Positions 1 to 7,929 of a DNA stretch of 55,775 nt are shown here, piece after piece. The position numbers were made by a program, and so were the translations under genes. Under the pieces are notes generated by a model. The model ran no database searches. It saw only the letters and a program-made list of their open reading frames with translations, and was not told the origin of the DNA. Source of the stretch: Paenibacillus mesophilus (GTDB taxonomy: Bacteria; Bacillota; Bacilli; Paenibacillales; NBRC-103111). Location: assembly GCF_005938385.1 (NCBI RefSeq), contig NZ_VCRA01000042.1, forward strand, positions 1 through 55,775, in the 5' to 3' direction. Position 1 is the first letter of the stretch. Each line of letters starts with the position of its first letter.

Positions 1-104
1 TTACTCACCCGTCCGCCGCTAGGCCCGAAGGCCTCGCTCGACTTGCATGTATTAGGCACGCCGCCAGCGTTCGTCCTGAGCCAGGATCAAACTCTCCAAT
101 AAGG
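1..104 (-). rRNA. rrs: 16S ribosomal RNA, 5' end (partial)
   Basis: The reverse complement holds the universal 16S 5' segment: the 27F-type stretch AGAGTTTGATCCTGGCTCAG, then the conserved ACGAACGCTGGCGGCGTGCC and a helix-6 (V1) region that is short here, leading to GGCGGACGGGTGAGTAA at the window edge. The gene runs off the left end. The mature 5' end is placed at about 98-104 by analogy with other Bacillota and is not exact. The unusually short V1 loop may help genus assignment. Confidence 0.97.
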
Positions 105-190
105 TGTTGCTTATTAGATGAGCTGATTGCTCATTACTTGACTAGCTTGTTGTGGTCTCTAACGAGACCTTCACTTGCACGCTCGTTGTT

Positions 191-206
191 CAGTTTTCAA
201 GGAGCA
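191..206 (-). promoter_or_regulatory. rRNA leader boxA antitermination element
   Basis: The minus strand reads TGCTCCTTGAAAACTG, one base off the B. subtilis rrn boxA (TGCTCTTTGAAAA). It lies in the transcribed leader between promoter P2 and the 16S start, where the NusB/NusE antitermination complex binds boxA. Confidence 0.75.
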
Positions 207-251
207 ATCGATGACTTTCGTCATTTTTCGCCGTTTTGCGGCGACCTCTTT

Positions 252-281
252 AATATACCACAACCGCCTACTTTTCTGCAA
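252..281 (-). promoter_or_regulatory. rRNA promoter P2
   Basis: On the minus strand, -35 TTGCAG (276-281) and -10 TATATT (252-257) are separated by 18 bp, about 150 bp upstream of 16S. The -10 is preceded by TGTGG, almost the same context as in P1, giving a tandem pair as is usual for Bacillota rrn operons. A T/A-rich stretch lies just upstream. Confidence 0.75.
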
Positions 282-347
282 GCTTTTTTTTGCTTTTTTG
301 TTTCAACGACTCTTTCTAGTGGTACACCGCCGCATGGGCGGAATAAC

Positions 348-376
348 AATATACCACGCCGGGCGGCCCGAAACAA
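348..376 (-). promoter_or_regulatory. rRNA promoter P1
   Basis: The minus strand has -35 TTGTTT (371-376), a 17-bp spacer and -10 TATATT (348-353). It is the distal member of the tandem rrn pair. The spacer is GC-rich, as seen in growth-rate-controlled rrn promoters. The rest of the 105-414 non-coding stretch is rRNA leader. Confidence 0.7.
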
Positions 377-414
377 GTGGAATTTTTTACAACATTCCAC
401 ACGGACCGCCGCCT

Positions 415-678
415 CTAGAACAAGACGACTTTCAAGCCGATCAGCATAAGCAGTCCGGGCGCGCCAAGTATAAGCACCGTGGCCACGGTCGGGACATTGA
501 CCGGAATCTTAAATTCGAAATAGGAACCTGCCAAGTTGATAAAATATAGCAAAAATGCGGCCACGACTACATGCATGACGGCATATCCCAGCCAATGCCA
601 AGACCATCTGTGACGCAAGAGCGTAATGGCCAGGAAGACGGAAGAAGCAATGAGCAATCCGAGCCAAACGTAATGCAT
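415..678 (-). CDS. bofA: BofA family pro-sigma-K processing inhibitor
   Basis: This is an 87-residue integral membrane protein, the same length as B. subtilis BofA, which with SpoIVFA holds the SpoIVFB protease inactive in the outer forespore membrane until the sigma-K checkpoint opens. Hydrophobic segments run from about residue 3 to 18, 28 to 46 and 60 to 85, with the conserved-looking C-terminal stretch rich in Gly, Leu and Pro. I chose the ATG at 678 because GGGAGG lies 5 bases upstream; a longer reading to 720 lacks a good site. It follows yaaL with almost no gap and precedes the rRNA operon, exactly as in B. subtilis. Assignment rests on length, topology and synteny. Confidence 0.88.
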   Translation of the reverse strand: MHYVWLGLLIASSVFLAITLLRHRWSWHWLGYAVMHVVVAAFLLYFINLAGSYFEFKIPVNVPTVATVLILGAPGLLMLIGLKVVLF

Positions 679-679
679 G

Positions 680-949
680 TCAGCCTCCCGCCGCTCTGCC
701 CATGCCGATGTGAAGCGCATGAACGTTCATGCGCTTGGCGCATTTCAGCAGCATCTCGTATCGCTTCTCCGCCGCTTCCAGGGCAAAGATGGCGTAATCG
801 ATCTGATCCTGGTCGGACGCGTAATCCAATCTTTGCAGCGCATGCTGCCATTCGATTTGAGCGACGCGAATTTCTTCCAGCAGTGCCTGCTTGTCCTTCA
901 ACAGCGGGTCATCCATTTTTCGTTTCCGCCAAAACATTCGCCATAGCAT
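680..949 (-). CDS. yaaL: YaaL family protein (DUF2508)
   Basis: This small, charged, helical protein of about 89 residues has no known function. It begins with a basic Trp/Arg/Lys cluster followed by two long amphipathic helices rich in Glu, Gln, Ala and Leu, which suggests a helical hairpin or coiled coil. Position between recR and bofA is the conserved yaaL slot of Bacillota. The ATG at 949 is preferred because GGAG sits 8 bases upstream; an in-frame ATG at 955 and a GTG at 958 are too close to that site. The stop lies one base before the bofA start, so the two are probably co-translated. Confidence 0.8.
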   Translation of the reverse strand: MLWRMFWRKRKMDDPLLKDKQALLEEIRVAQIEWQHALQRLDYASDQDQIDYAIFALEAAEKRYEMLLKCAKRMNVHALHIGMGRAAGG

Positions 950-1059
950 GTCCATCACTCCCTCATCCCTATTCCAATAACAGCGTTCAGCTTATTTGAA
1001 ACATATGGGGATGAGACGAAGATTAGAACAATTAGAACAAAACACAGCTCCACAAAACG

Positions 1060-1101
1060 AAAAAAGCCGAGCGGAATCGCAACCTCTTCCGCCCGGCTCT
1101 A
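1060..1101 (-). terminator. Intrinsic terminator after recR
   Basis: On the minus strand, AGAGCCGGGCGGA pairs with TCCGCTCGGCTTTTTT, a GC-rich stem with one mismatch ending in six T. It begins right at the recR stop codon and ends the dnaX-yaaK-recR unit. yaaL and bofA downstream would then need read-through or their own promoter. Confidence 0.85.
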
Positions 1102-1104
1102 TAT

Positions 1105-1704
1105 TCAGGATAACTCTCTGCGCCCTTCCATCGCCTTGGAAAGGGTCACTTCGTCGGCGTACTCCAAGTCTCCGCCTACCGGAAGTCCGTGGGCTATTCT
1201 CGTAACCCGCAGACCGAACGGCTTGACGAGCTTAGATATATACATCGTCGTCGTTTCGCCTTCAACGTTCGGATTGGTGGCCAAAATGAGCTCCTGCACC
1301 TTCTCGTCGCCGAGCCGCCTCAACAGTTCGGCAATCCGGATCTCGTCGGGTCCGATACCCTCCATAGGCGAAATTGCACCGTGCAGCACGTGATAGTAGC
1401 CGTGGAACTCCTTCATCCGCTCCATCGCAACCAAGTCTTTGGGCTCCTGCACGACGCAAATGACCGAACCGTCACGGGTTTTGTCCTGGCATATCCGGCA
1501 AGGGTCGACATCCGTGATGTTGCAGCAGACCGAACAATAATGCAGGTTCCGTTTGACGCTTACGAGCGACTTGGCAAAATCAAGTACGTCGTCCTCTTTC
1601 ATCCGCAGCACGTGAAAAGCCAGCCGGCCGGCCGTCTTGGGTCCTACCCCCGGCAACCGCGAGAAGGCGTCTATTAATTTGGCGATAGGTTCCGGGTAAA
1701 ACAC
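1105..1704 (-). CDS. recR: Recombination mediator RecR
   Basis: RecR acts with RecF and RecO to load RecA on SSB-coated gapped DNA. The 199 residues match the usual length. Visible are the N-terminal helix-hairpin-helix (LPGVGPKTAGR, about 17-28), the four-cysteine zinc finger starting CSVCC and ending CRIC (about 57-72), and the Toprim domain (VVQEPKDL, then GPDEIRIAELLRRL and TNPNVEGETT). It starts with GTG at 1704, with AAAGGAG about 10 bases upstream. It follows yaaK by 26 bp in the conserved dnaX-yaaK-recR operon. Confidence 0.97.
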   Translation of the reverse strand: MFYPEPIAKLIDAFSRLPGVGPKTAGRLAFHVLRMKEDDVLDFAKSLVSVKRNLHYCSVCCNITDVDPCRICQDKTRDGSVICVVQEPKDLVAMERMKEFHGYYHVLHGAISPMEGIGPDEIRIAELLRRLGDEKVQELILATNPNVEGETTTMYISKLVKPFGLRVTRIAHGLPVGGDLEYADEVTLSKAMEGRRELS

Positions 1705-1730
1705 AAGCGAACGACTCCTTTGCGTTCAAG

Positions 1731-2042
1731 TTAAAACATGCCGGGCAGCTTCATGCCGCCCGTCAAACGGCCCATATCCTGTTCCGCAAGCTGCTCGGCC
1801 TTCGTCAGCGCGTCATTGACGGCCGTAAGCACGAGATCCTGCAGCATATCAACGTCTTCCGGGTCAACCGCTTCGGGCTTGATGACGATATTCGTAATTT
1901 TGCGTTGTCCGGTTGCCGTTACGGTAACGACTCCGCCCCCTGCGCTTCCTTCGACCGTTTTAGTGGCCAGCTCCTCTTGCGCTTTCAGCATTTGCTCCTG
2001 CATTTTCTTCACTTGCTTCATCATTTGCTGCATATTGTTCAT
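1731..2042 (-). CDS. yaaK: YbaB/EbfC family nucleoid-associated protein
   Basis: This DNA-binding nucleoid-associated protein of the YbaB/EbfC family has 103 residues, the family's normal size. The N-terminal helix is Met/Gln/Lys rich (MQQMMKQVKKMQEQM), followed by the family core with GSAGGGVVTVTATG and NIVIKPEAVDPEDVDMLQDL, and a C-terminal Met/Gly-rich tail. It lies 21 bp downstream of dnaX and 26 bp upstream of recR. The family forms dimers that bind DNA with low specificity. A second possible ATG lies three codons in; GAGAGG upstream fits either. Confidence 0.95.
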   Translation of the reverse strand: MNNMQQMMKQVKKMQEQMLKAQEELATKTVEGSAGGGVVTVTATGQRKITNIVIKPEAVDPEDVDMLQDLVLTAVNDALTKAEQLAEQDMGRLTGGMKLPGMF

Positions 2043-2063
2043 GTCGAATCAATCCTCTCCGAA

Positions 2064-3794
2064 TTATTCTTTAACGACGACCAAATCTTCTCCGAATAAT
2101 TTGATCGCTTCTTCCACAATGTCGTCTCCCGGCTGTGCCGGGTCGGGCGATTCCATCCGCATCACTTCCGGCTGCTCGACGGAGCCGGCCTGCGCATCTT
2201 TCCAATCCTTCGCCATCGCCGTGACAAGCCTGTACGGTTTGCCCAGCAGCTCTTGCATCACCTGCTCGATGAGCTCCTTGTGAGCGGGCTTCTCCGTCGT
2301 TTCTCTGTGCATGGCGCTTTTGAACACGAGCAGCAAAGCGTCATCGGTAGCTGCGACCGGTTCGCCATCGACCAGCCACGCGTGAACGGTAATACGCCGC
2401 TCCTTGACCTGCTGCAGCACTTGCCCCCATTTCCCAAGCGCTTGCTTCAAATCCGGCGAATTCGCGTGAGGCACATACGGATCCAGCTTGATTCCGGTCT
2501 TGATGCTTACGGCCCCCGACGAAGCGCGCGGACCGGGCGATGCCGATCTCGCAGGCGCTTCCTTGCCCGGTAAAGCGGCGGCTCCGTTTTTCAGCAGCTG
2601 ATCCAGCTTCTGCTCCAGCTGTGAAATCTTCCGATTCAGAGAAGCGATCTCCGCACTCTCGTTCTTATCCGGCGCGCCAGACGACTGAGCCTGCTGCGGA
2701 GCGGCGGATTCCGGCGAAGTACATAGCTTAAGTATCGCTACTTCGAATATCGTTTGCGGTTGCGCGGAATATTTCATCTCCGCCTGGTAATGGTTCAATA
2801 CGTCCATAATATGGAACAGCCGTTCGGTGGAAAACGAGCCGATCATATTCCGGAAAGCGCCTGCATCGGTAATCCGGTCGGTCCATTCCTCCGCGTTCGG
2901 CACCAGCTTGAGCATAAGCGCGTCACGGAAATAATAGAGCAGGTTCTCCATGCTTTTCTCGGCACTCTTGCCCGCCTGCATCATGAGCTCGATACACGCC
3001 AGCGCCGCTCCCGCATCGCGGTTTACGACCGCTTCCGCAAGACGTCCGAACTGCTCCAGTCCGATCCCGCCGGTAATTCCCAGCACTTCCTCCAGCGTAA
3101 CGTGATTCCCGGTATAGGCGATAATCTGATCAAGCAGGCTGAGCGCGTCGCGCATGCCTCCGTCCGACAAGCGGGCCACATATTGGAGCGCTTCCGGCTC
3201 CGCCGTAACGTTCTCCTTCCCGCATATGTACGTAAGGCGCGATACCTGCTCGTCCAGCGGCACTCTGCGGAAGTCGAAACGTTGGCAGCGGGAAATGATC
3301 GTGGCCGGCAGACGATGAGGCTCCGTCGTCGCCAAGATGAACATGACGTGTGCGGGCGGCTCCTCGAGCGTTTTCAGCAGCGCGTTGAACGCTTCCGTTG
3401 TGAGCATGTGCACCTCGTCAATAATGTACACCTTCTGCCGCACTTCGGTCGGGGCGTACTTCACCTTTTCCCGAATGTCCCGGATCTCTTCCACACCGCG
3501 GTTCGAGGCGGCGTCGATCTCCACTACGTCCATGACGGCCCCTTCGGTAATGCGCCGGCATGCCGAGCATTCGTTGCAAGGCTCTTCCGAAGGCCCTCTC
3601 TCGCAGTTGACCGCCTTGGCCAATATTTTGGCGGCCGTGGTTTTCCCCGTTCCCCGCGGACCGTTGAACAAGTAGGCGTGAGTAAGCCGTCCTTCGCGCA
3701 GCGAGTTTTGCAGCGTCTGGGTAATATGCTTTTGTCCGACGATATCGCGGAAAGCCTGCGGCCTCCACGTCCGGTATAAGGCAATGTGCGCCAT
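2064..3794 (-). CDS. dnaX: DNA polymerase III subunit gamma/tau
   Basis: DnaX is the clamp-loader ATPase of the replicative polymerase. The 576-residue product has an AAA+ domain with Walker A GPRGTGKTT (about 45-53), four zinc-ligand cysteines (CERG, CNECSAC, about 64-79), Walker B region VYIIDEVHML, sensor TTEPHRLPATIISRCQRFDFRR, then the lid and clamp-loader helical domain, and a C-terminal tau-like region with a coiled coil (ASLNRKISQLEQKLDQLL). ATG at 3794 has GGGAGAG upstream. It heads the dnaX-yaaK-recR operon. I saw no clear programmed-frameshift site, so whether a short gamma form is made is unknown. Confidence 0.97.
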   Translation of the reverse strand: MAHIALYRTWRPQAFRDIVGQKHITQTLQNSLREGRLTHAYLFNGPRGTGKTTAAKILAKAVNCERGPSEEPCNECSACRRITEGAVMDVVEIDAASNRGVEEIRDIREKVKYAPTEVRQKVYIIDEVHMLTTEAFNALLKTLEEPPAHVMFILATTEPHRLPATIISRCQRFDFRRVPLDEQVSRLTYICGKENVTAEPEALQYVARLSDGGMRDALSLLDQIIAYTGNHVTLEEVLGITGGIGLEQFGRLAEAVVNRDAGAALACIELMMQAGKSAEKSMENLLYYFRDALMLKLVPNAEEWTDRITDAGAFRNMIGSFSTERLFHIMDVLNHYQAEMKYSAQPQTIFEVAILKLCTSPESAAPQQAQSSGAPDKNESAEIASLNRKISQLEQKLDQLLKNGAAALPGKEAPARSASPGPRASSGAVSIKTGIKLDPYVPHANSPDLKQALGKWGQVLQQVKERRITVHAWLVDGEPVAATDDALLLVFKSAMHRETTEKPAHKELIEQVMQELLGKPYRLVTAMAKDWKDAQAGSVEQPEVMRMESPDPAQPGDDIVEEAIKLFGEDLVVVKE

Positions 3795-3948
3795 TCCGTC
3801 TCTCCCACCGTATTCGCGTTATGGCTTGGCATTCTACTTATCGTTTACTGTAAGTTAAGGTCAAACAAGAACATCGCATCCCCGATAAACTTCGATCCAA
3901 GCTGTTCTTATTATACACCATACCGCTCGTATTTGACCAACGGACCCG

Positions 3949-5370
3949 TCAGCTAGGAGAGAACGGCATACTTACCGTAAACGTGGTACCGTATCCTTTC
4001 GAAGAAACGCGTATGCTCCCCCCGATATCGTGGATAATGCGCTGACATACGGAAAGGCCGAGCCCGGTGCCGCTTTCTTTCGTGGTGAAAAAAGGATCGA
4101 ATATTTTATCGATCAGAAACGCCGGAATGCCGGGTCCCGCATCATGCACCTCGACGTGAATTTTACGTTCGCGGTATTCGACCCTTTCAATAATCGTCAA
4201 TGTCCCCCCCTGCACCATCGCTTCGATTCCATTTTTGCATAAATTAATGAATACCTGCTTAAGCAGTTCGCGGTCCGCGACGATTTTCGGTATTTGATAG
4301 ACGGACTGGTATTGGATCGTCACATTGTGCAGAACGGCCTGATTGTTAATGATCGGCAAAATATCCCGGATCACGGAGGACATGTCAATTTTGTCGTAAG
4401 TTACGTTCTTGGGCTTGCTTAGCAGCAAAAATTCGTTGACCAATTCGTTTATCCGGTCGATTTCACCCAGCATCAAATCGGTGTAGCCCTGTTCCCGTTC
4501 CATCCCGTTCTGATAAAACGTACGGTTCAACACCTGCAGGAAGCCCTTGATCGATGTCAACGGATTGCGGATCTCGTGAGCGGTTCCGGCCGCAATCTGC
4601 CCGATCATCGCCAGCCGGTCGCTGCGCTGCACTTGCATCTCGAGCGACCTTAGATTGGTAACGTCCTTGAAGATGACGTACGCCCCTACGACGTTCCCCG
4701 CTTCGTCCCGAAGCAGGTTGGAGTCCATCAGAAGCTCGTACCGTTCCCGGTTGTTCGTCCATGAAACGGCGTGGTTGCGCACCAGCACGCCATCGAGCAG
4801 GGTGCGCTGAACAAGCTGATGCTCCTTGGGTACCGATTGAAAAATGTCTTCCATCGGGCGGTTAATGGAACTTTGCCGATCGATCCCGAGAATGGAGCAG
4901 GCGAGCTCGCTTATGTCCACCAGCTGAAACTCGTTGTTTACCAGCAGCACACCCAGGTTGACGTCCTTAACGAATGTACCCGAGAACTGCTGCAGAAGAC
5001 TTAACTCGCCGGACACCTCCCGATCGTGCAGAACGAGTACGTACCATTTCCGCTGCCCGTTTTCGGCATTCAGAAACGAACACCGCATTACGGTCGTATG
5101 GCCGTGGCCGGAATTAACCGTAACCTCCGTCATTTCGCCCGCTTCCGGACCGTTCTCGCAGCGGAGGCGCAGAGCTTCCGGACTCTTTTCCTCGGGAAGC
5201 AGCTCCGATAAGGAGGTTTTGCCTAAATCGCAATTCCCGTTAAACAATACGGAAAACTGCCGATTGCAATCGACAATTATACCGCATTCATCAAAGACGG
5301 CGGCCGAAACCGCACCAAGACTTCGGATATAGCTTTGCGGAGACGGCATCGTGATCCGGAACATGTCCAT
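3949..5370 (-). CDS. PAS-domain sensor histidine kinase (sporulation-kinase type)
   Basis: This is a soluble two-component kinase of 473 residues with no membrane segment. Two PAS-like regions (about 15-130 and 135-255) precede the HisKA phosphoacceptor motif AHEIRNPLTSIKGF with His265, followed by HATPase_c boxes: NLCKNGIEAM (N box), DAGPGIP (G1), DPFFTTKESGTGLGLSV (F and G2). Architecture resembles cytosolic KinA/KinE-like kinases that feed the Spo0F phosphorelay, and spo0F lies about 6 kb away in this window. ATG at 5370 has AAAGGTGG upstream; the reading frame extends to 5493 but crosses the SRP RNA terminator. A sigma-H promoter match sits 60-90 bp upstream. It interrupts the scr-dnaX pair that is adjacent in B. 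subtilis. Spo0F as its partner is inference. Confidence 0.88.
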   Translation of the reverse strand: MDMFRITMPSPQSYIRSLGAVSAAVFDECGIIVDCNRQFSVLFNGNCDLGKTSLSELLPEEKSPEALRLRCENGPEAGEMTEVTVNSGHGHTTVMRCSFLNAENGQRKWYVLVLHDREVSGELSLLQQFSGTFVKDVNLGVLLVNNEFQLVDISELACSILGIDRQSSINRPMEDIFQSVPKEHQLVQRTLLDGVLVRNHAVSWTNNRERYELLMDSNLLRDEAGNVVGAYVIFKDVTNLRSLEMQVQRSDRLAMIGQIAAGTAHEIRNPLTSIKGFLQVLNRTFYQNGMEREQGYTDLMLGEIDRINELVNEFLLLSKPKNVTYDKIDMSSVIRDILPIINNQAVLHNVTIQYQSVYQIPKIVADRELLKQVFINLCKNGIEAMVQGGTLTIIERVEYRERKIHVEVHDAGPGIPAFLIDKIFDPFFTTKESGTGLGLSVCQRIIHDIGGSIRVSSKGYGTTFTVSMPFSPS

Positions 5371-5429
5371 GCAATACCACCTTTTATTTTTTGTACCAGA
5401 CGCCTGTAGCCCGGCCCCCCTTAGTATTA

Positions 5430-5458
5430 CAATTCTACTCGGAACTGTTTTTTCCTTC
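5430..5458 (-). promoter_or_regulatory. Sigma-H-type promoter of the kinase gene
   Basis: On the minus strand the -35 GAAGGAAAA (5450-5458) fits RnAGGAwWW, followed by 11 bp and -10 GTAGAATTG (5430-5438), which fits RnnGAATww except the last base. Sigma-H drives early sporulation genes such as kinA and spo0F in B. subtilis. It lies just downstream of the SRP RNA terminator and 60 bp before the kinase start. Confidence 0.65.
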
Positions 5459-5461
5459 CAG

Positions 5462-5500
5462 AAAAAAACACCGGATGAACGACATTCGTTCACCCGGTGT
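5462..5500 (-). terminator. Intrinsic terminator of SRP RNA
   Basis: The minus strand has ACACCGGGTGAACG pairing with CGTTCATCCGGTGT (one mismatch), followed by seven T. It lies about 30 nt after the SRP RNA 3' end and isolates it from the kinase gene. Confidence 0.9.
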
Positions 5501-5530
5501 ATGTTGGTAATATTCAGCGATATGGTTTAA

Positions 5531-5800
5531 AACCGTGCACCTGTCGTTGACCTTGCGATCCGAGCGGAACCTCTACCGGTTAGCTCGAGTCAGGCGCCCC
5601 TCCGGCACATGAGCAATCTTGCTTACGGCTGCTTCCTTCCGGACCTGACCGGGTTCACAAGCGCCCATTGCGGAGGACCCGACCGTCAACGCTTCGTATA
5701 GAAGTCAGACCTCACATCGACAAGACCGAGAACAGGAATTCAACCCCGCTATAGCGGATTGCGGGTACAGGGCACCGCTACCTCCCCGTCTAGCACGGTA
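5531..5800 (-). ncRNA. scr: SRP RNA (scRNA, large bacterial 6S-like form)
   Basis: The signal recognition particle RNA binds Ffh and targets membrane proteins. The diagnostic domain IV segment GGTCAGGTCCGGAAGGAAGC appears on the minus strand near 5630-5650. The 5' CCGTGCTA (5791-5798) and 3' GTGCACGG (5533-5540) close the long helix. The 5' Alu domain GGGGAGGTAGCGGTGCCCTGTA is close to B. subtilis scr, so this is the about 270-nt form with Alu domain. Ends are set by pairing and may be off by a few bases. Confidence 0.95.
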
Positions 5801-5806
5801 ATACTT

Positions 5807-5835
5807 AGTATAGCGGATTGTCCTTCAATCCGCAA
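5807..5835 (-). promoter_or_regulatory. Promoter of SRP RNA
   Basis: The minus strand has -35 TTGCGG (5830-5835), a 17-bp spacer and -10 TATACT (5807-5812), placing transcription start a few bases before the SRP RNA 5' end. Confidence 0.75.
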
Positions 5836-5861
5836 CCTTCATCATTTGGCACGCCATCCAA

Positions 5862-6254
5862 TCATTCGTTTCGAACGGTCACTTTAAAATCGTACCGGGG
5901 GACCGCGTGCTGAAGAGCTTGCAGCGCTTCGCTCTGGATCCGCTCCAGCTCCCCATCCGACGCTCCTTGCGGAGCGGTTATTCGCACGGTCGCATTGGTG
6001 CCGTGTGTCGTGATACGCACTTTGCGTACCCCCGGGATCGGTACGACCGCACTCCGCATCATATCCGTATCGACTTGATACGTATGGTAAGAAGGCCCCG
6101 TTTGCAAATTCGGATTCGTATTGGTTATGCCCAAGTAACCGTCATTGCCGTACGATTTCATATTCGTCGTTCCCCCGCCCGCGGTTCCGCAAGCCGCAGC
6201 CAGCAGAACGGGCAGCAGCGCGGCCGCGACAAGTCGCAGCGGTTTGTATGTCAT
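5862..6254 (-). CDS. YhcN/YlaJ-type sporulation lipoprotein
   Basis: This 130-residue secreted lipoprotein has a lipobox-type signal, LLPVLLAAACG, with the modified Cys near residue 21. The mature part has a Gly/Asn-rich stretch and then a small alpha/beta domain: VRKVRITTHGTNATVRITAP, a charged helix ELERIQSEALQALQHAV and a final VTV strand. This pattern matches the YhcN/YlaJ spore lipoprotein family of inner spore membrane proteins. ATG at 6254 has AAGGGAGG upstream. A near-perfect sigma-G promoter lies directly before it, supporting forespore expression. The family call is from memory of its features and was not searched. Confidence 0.78.
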   Translation of the reverse strand: MTYKPLRLVAAALLPVLLAAACGTAGGGTTNMKSYGNDGYLGITNTNPNLQTGPSYHTYQVDTDMMRSAVVPIPGVRKVRITTHGTNATVRITAPQGASDGELERIQSEALQALQHAVPRYDFKVTVRNE

Positions 6255-6277
6255 AAAGAAACAACCTCCCTTGGGTA

Positions 6278-6306
6278 TAGGATGACCAAGAGAGGTTGTT
6301 GTATTC
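6278..6306 (-). promoter_or_regulatory. Sigma-G-type promoter of the spore lipoprotein
   Basis: The minus strand has -35 GAATA (6302-6306), 17 bp, then -10 CATCCTA (6278-6284). Both match the forespore sigma-G consensus (GHATR, CATHHTA). The -10 lies 24 bp before the start codon, leaving just room for the ribosome-binding site. Confidence 0.65.
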
Positions 6307-6333
6307 ACGTCATTATCACGGCACTTGCTAAGC

Positions 6334-6531
6334 TTAGATGCCGTATTTTTTCTTAAATTTATCGACACGACCACCGGCATCGATAAACTTCTGTTTGCCG
6401 GTAAAGTGCGGGTGGCATGCGGAGCAAATTTCCACACGGAGATTTTGCTTGATGGAACCCGTCTCGAACGTATTTCCGCAAGCGCAAGTTACGTTCGTCA
6501 CGAAATATTTCGGTTGAATTTCTGTTTTCAT
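6334..6531 (-). CDS. rpmE: 50S ribosomal protein L31 (zinc-binding form)
   Basis: This 65-residue large-subunit protein retains the zinc ligands of the C+ form: CACG near residues 16-19 and CSACH near 37-41, with the conserved HFTGKQKF and KFKKKYG ends. The zinc-containing form is used when zinc is plentiful; a zinc-free paralog may exist elsewhere. ATG at 6531 follows GAAAGG about 6 bases upstream. It lies downstream of rho and the radical SAM gene, as rpmE follows rho in B. subtilis. Confidence 0.97.
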   Translation of the reverse strand: MKTEIQPKYFVTNVTCACGNTFETGSIKQNLRVEICSACHPHFTGKQKFIDAGGRVDKFKKKYGI

Positions 6532-6646
6532 GATCCTTTCACCTCTTTCCGCCCTGAGTCTCATTGGTGACCCAGAGTTATATGGACATATGACGGCATT
6601 ATATCATGCTCGTCGCGCTTTGTGCAACTGAATTGTTGTACTCCCG

Positions 6647-7900
6647 TTATTTGGCCGCCGGCTGAGGCGGCACATGCGTATAAGAGCCGATTACTACGTC
6701 AGGCAGCTCCGATTCGAATATTTCGATCATCTTCTTCATCCCGTACAGATCGCCCTGCGGCTTCGGAATGAGCTTCAAGTATCCTTCCGGATCGATATTC
6801 AAATTGCGCAGCTGAATCAATTTCAAGCCGGTCCGCTTGGCGAACCCGAGCATCGCTTCGATTTCTTCCTCCCGGTCGGTTACGCCCGGAAACACCAAGT
6901 AGTTGATAGACGTATAAACGCCTTTATTGCTGGCGTAGGTGAGCGATTTCTCGACATTCGCAAGCGTATATCCTCTTGGCTTGTAATACGCATTGTAGTG
7001 CTCGTCCAGCGCGCTGATCGTACTGACCCGCATCAAGTCAAGCCCCGCATCGACGATAGCCCGGATATGATCCGATAGTCCGGCGTTCGTGTTGATGTTG
7101 ATGTAACCGATGTCCGTCCGCTCACGGACACGGCGAATCGCGTCCACGATCAGCTTCGCTTGAGTGGAAGGTTCCCCTTCGCAGCCTTGGCCGAAGCTGA
7201 TGATGCTTTCCGGAGTGCGAAGATGCTCCAGCATCACTTGCACGATCTCGTCGACGGTCGGCTTGAAATTCATCCGGGTTTGGGGTGCCGGAAATCCGCT
7301 GTCGTCGGGCTGCTCGGATATGCAGCCGTAGCATCCCGCATTGCAGGAGAACGATACCGGAACGGCACCTTCCAATCGGGATAGGAACGTGTTGGACGCG
7401 GTCAAGCATTCATATTCCAGGGCGCATTTCGACAAATGCTGATACAGCCGGTTATCCGGATACGTTTGCAGCAGCCGCTCGACTCCTAAGCCGAGCTCGC
7501 GGGTGTCGCAATTTCTCGGATTCCATGGCTCCGGGTTATCGGACTGTCTGGCCGCTACGAAAAACTGTCCGTCCTTCCATACGACTGCCGTATAGCCGAA
7601 CAAAGGCAGCAGCTGCGTCTTATCGGTCTTTACATAGCCGGGAAGCAGCAATCTCGTATAACCTTGAGGGAGAAGAGCGCCGACCGCCGAATAAGCCCCG
7701 TCCAGCCGCTCCATCGATTCCGTGCTCTCGTTCCAGCCGATAGCCCGCGTATTCGGCAAGCTGACCAAAGTGGCCCCTTCCGGCAGCGGAATCAGCTCGT
7801 CCTCCCAAATCTCCGTTATCATGTCGCCGCTGCGGCCGAGCCCGGTCCATTCCGGATGGTCGAATACGTTGCCCGTTTCGTCCGCATATACCAGATGCAT
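6647..7900 (-). CDS. Radical SAM protein of unknown substrate
   Basis: This 417-residue protein has a poorly conserved N-terminal domain (about 1-165) followed by a radical SAM core. The [4Fe-4S] cysteines are in CNAGCYGC (about 187-194, CX3CX2C), with SAM-binding elements ISFGQGCEGEPS (GGEP-like, about 238-249), IGYININTNAG and LMRVSTISA. The C-terminus ends in a Pro-rich tail after a helix. ATG at 7900 has AGAGGG upstream. It sits between rho and rpmE, about 30 bp after rho, so it is likely co-transcribed with rho. The substrate cannot be read from the sequence. Confidence 0.85.
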   Translation of the reverse strand: MHLVYADETGNVFDHPEWTGLGRSGDMITEIWEDELIPLPEGATLVSLPNTRAIGWNESTESMERLDGAYSAVGALLPQGYTRLLLPGYVKTDKTQLLPLFGYTAVVWKDGQFFVAARQSDNPEPWNPRNCDTRELGLGVERLLQTYPDNRLYQHLSKCALEYECLTASNTFLSRLEGAVPVSFSCNAGCYGCISEQPDDSGFPAPQTRMNFKPTVDEIVQVMLEHLRTPESIISFGQGCEGEPSTQAKLIVDAIRRVRERTDIGYININTNAGLSDHIRAIVDAGLDLMRVSTISALDEHYNAYYKPRGYTLANVEKSLTYASNKGVYTSINYLVFPGVTDREEEIEAMLGFAKRTGLKLIQLRNLNIDPEGYLKLIPKPQGDLYGMKKMIEIFESELPDVVIGSYTHVPPQPAAK

Positions 7901-7929
7901 GAGATGTCCCTCTTTTATCGCAAAATTGG

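Noticed and set aside
2064..3794. Programmed frameshift making a gamma form of DnaX
   Set aside because: I saw no A-rich slippery heptamer with downstream hairpin at the expected place.
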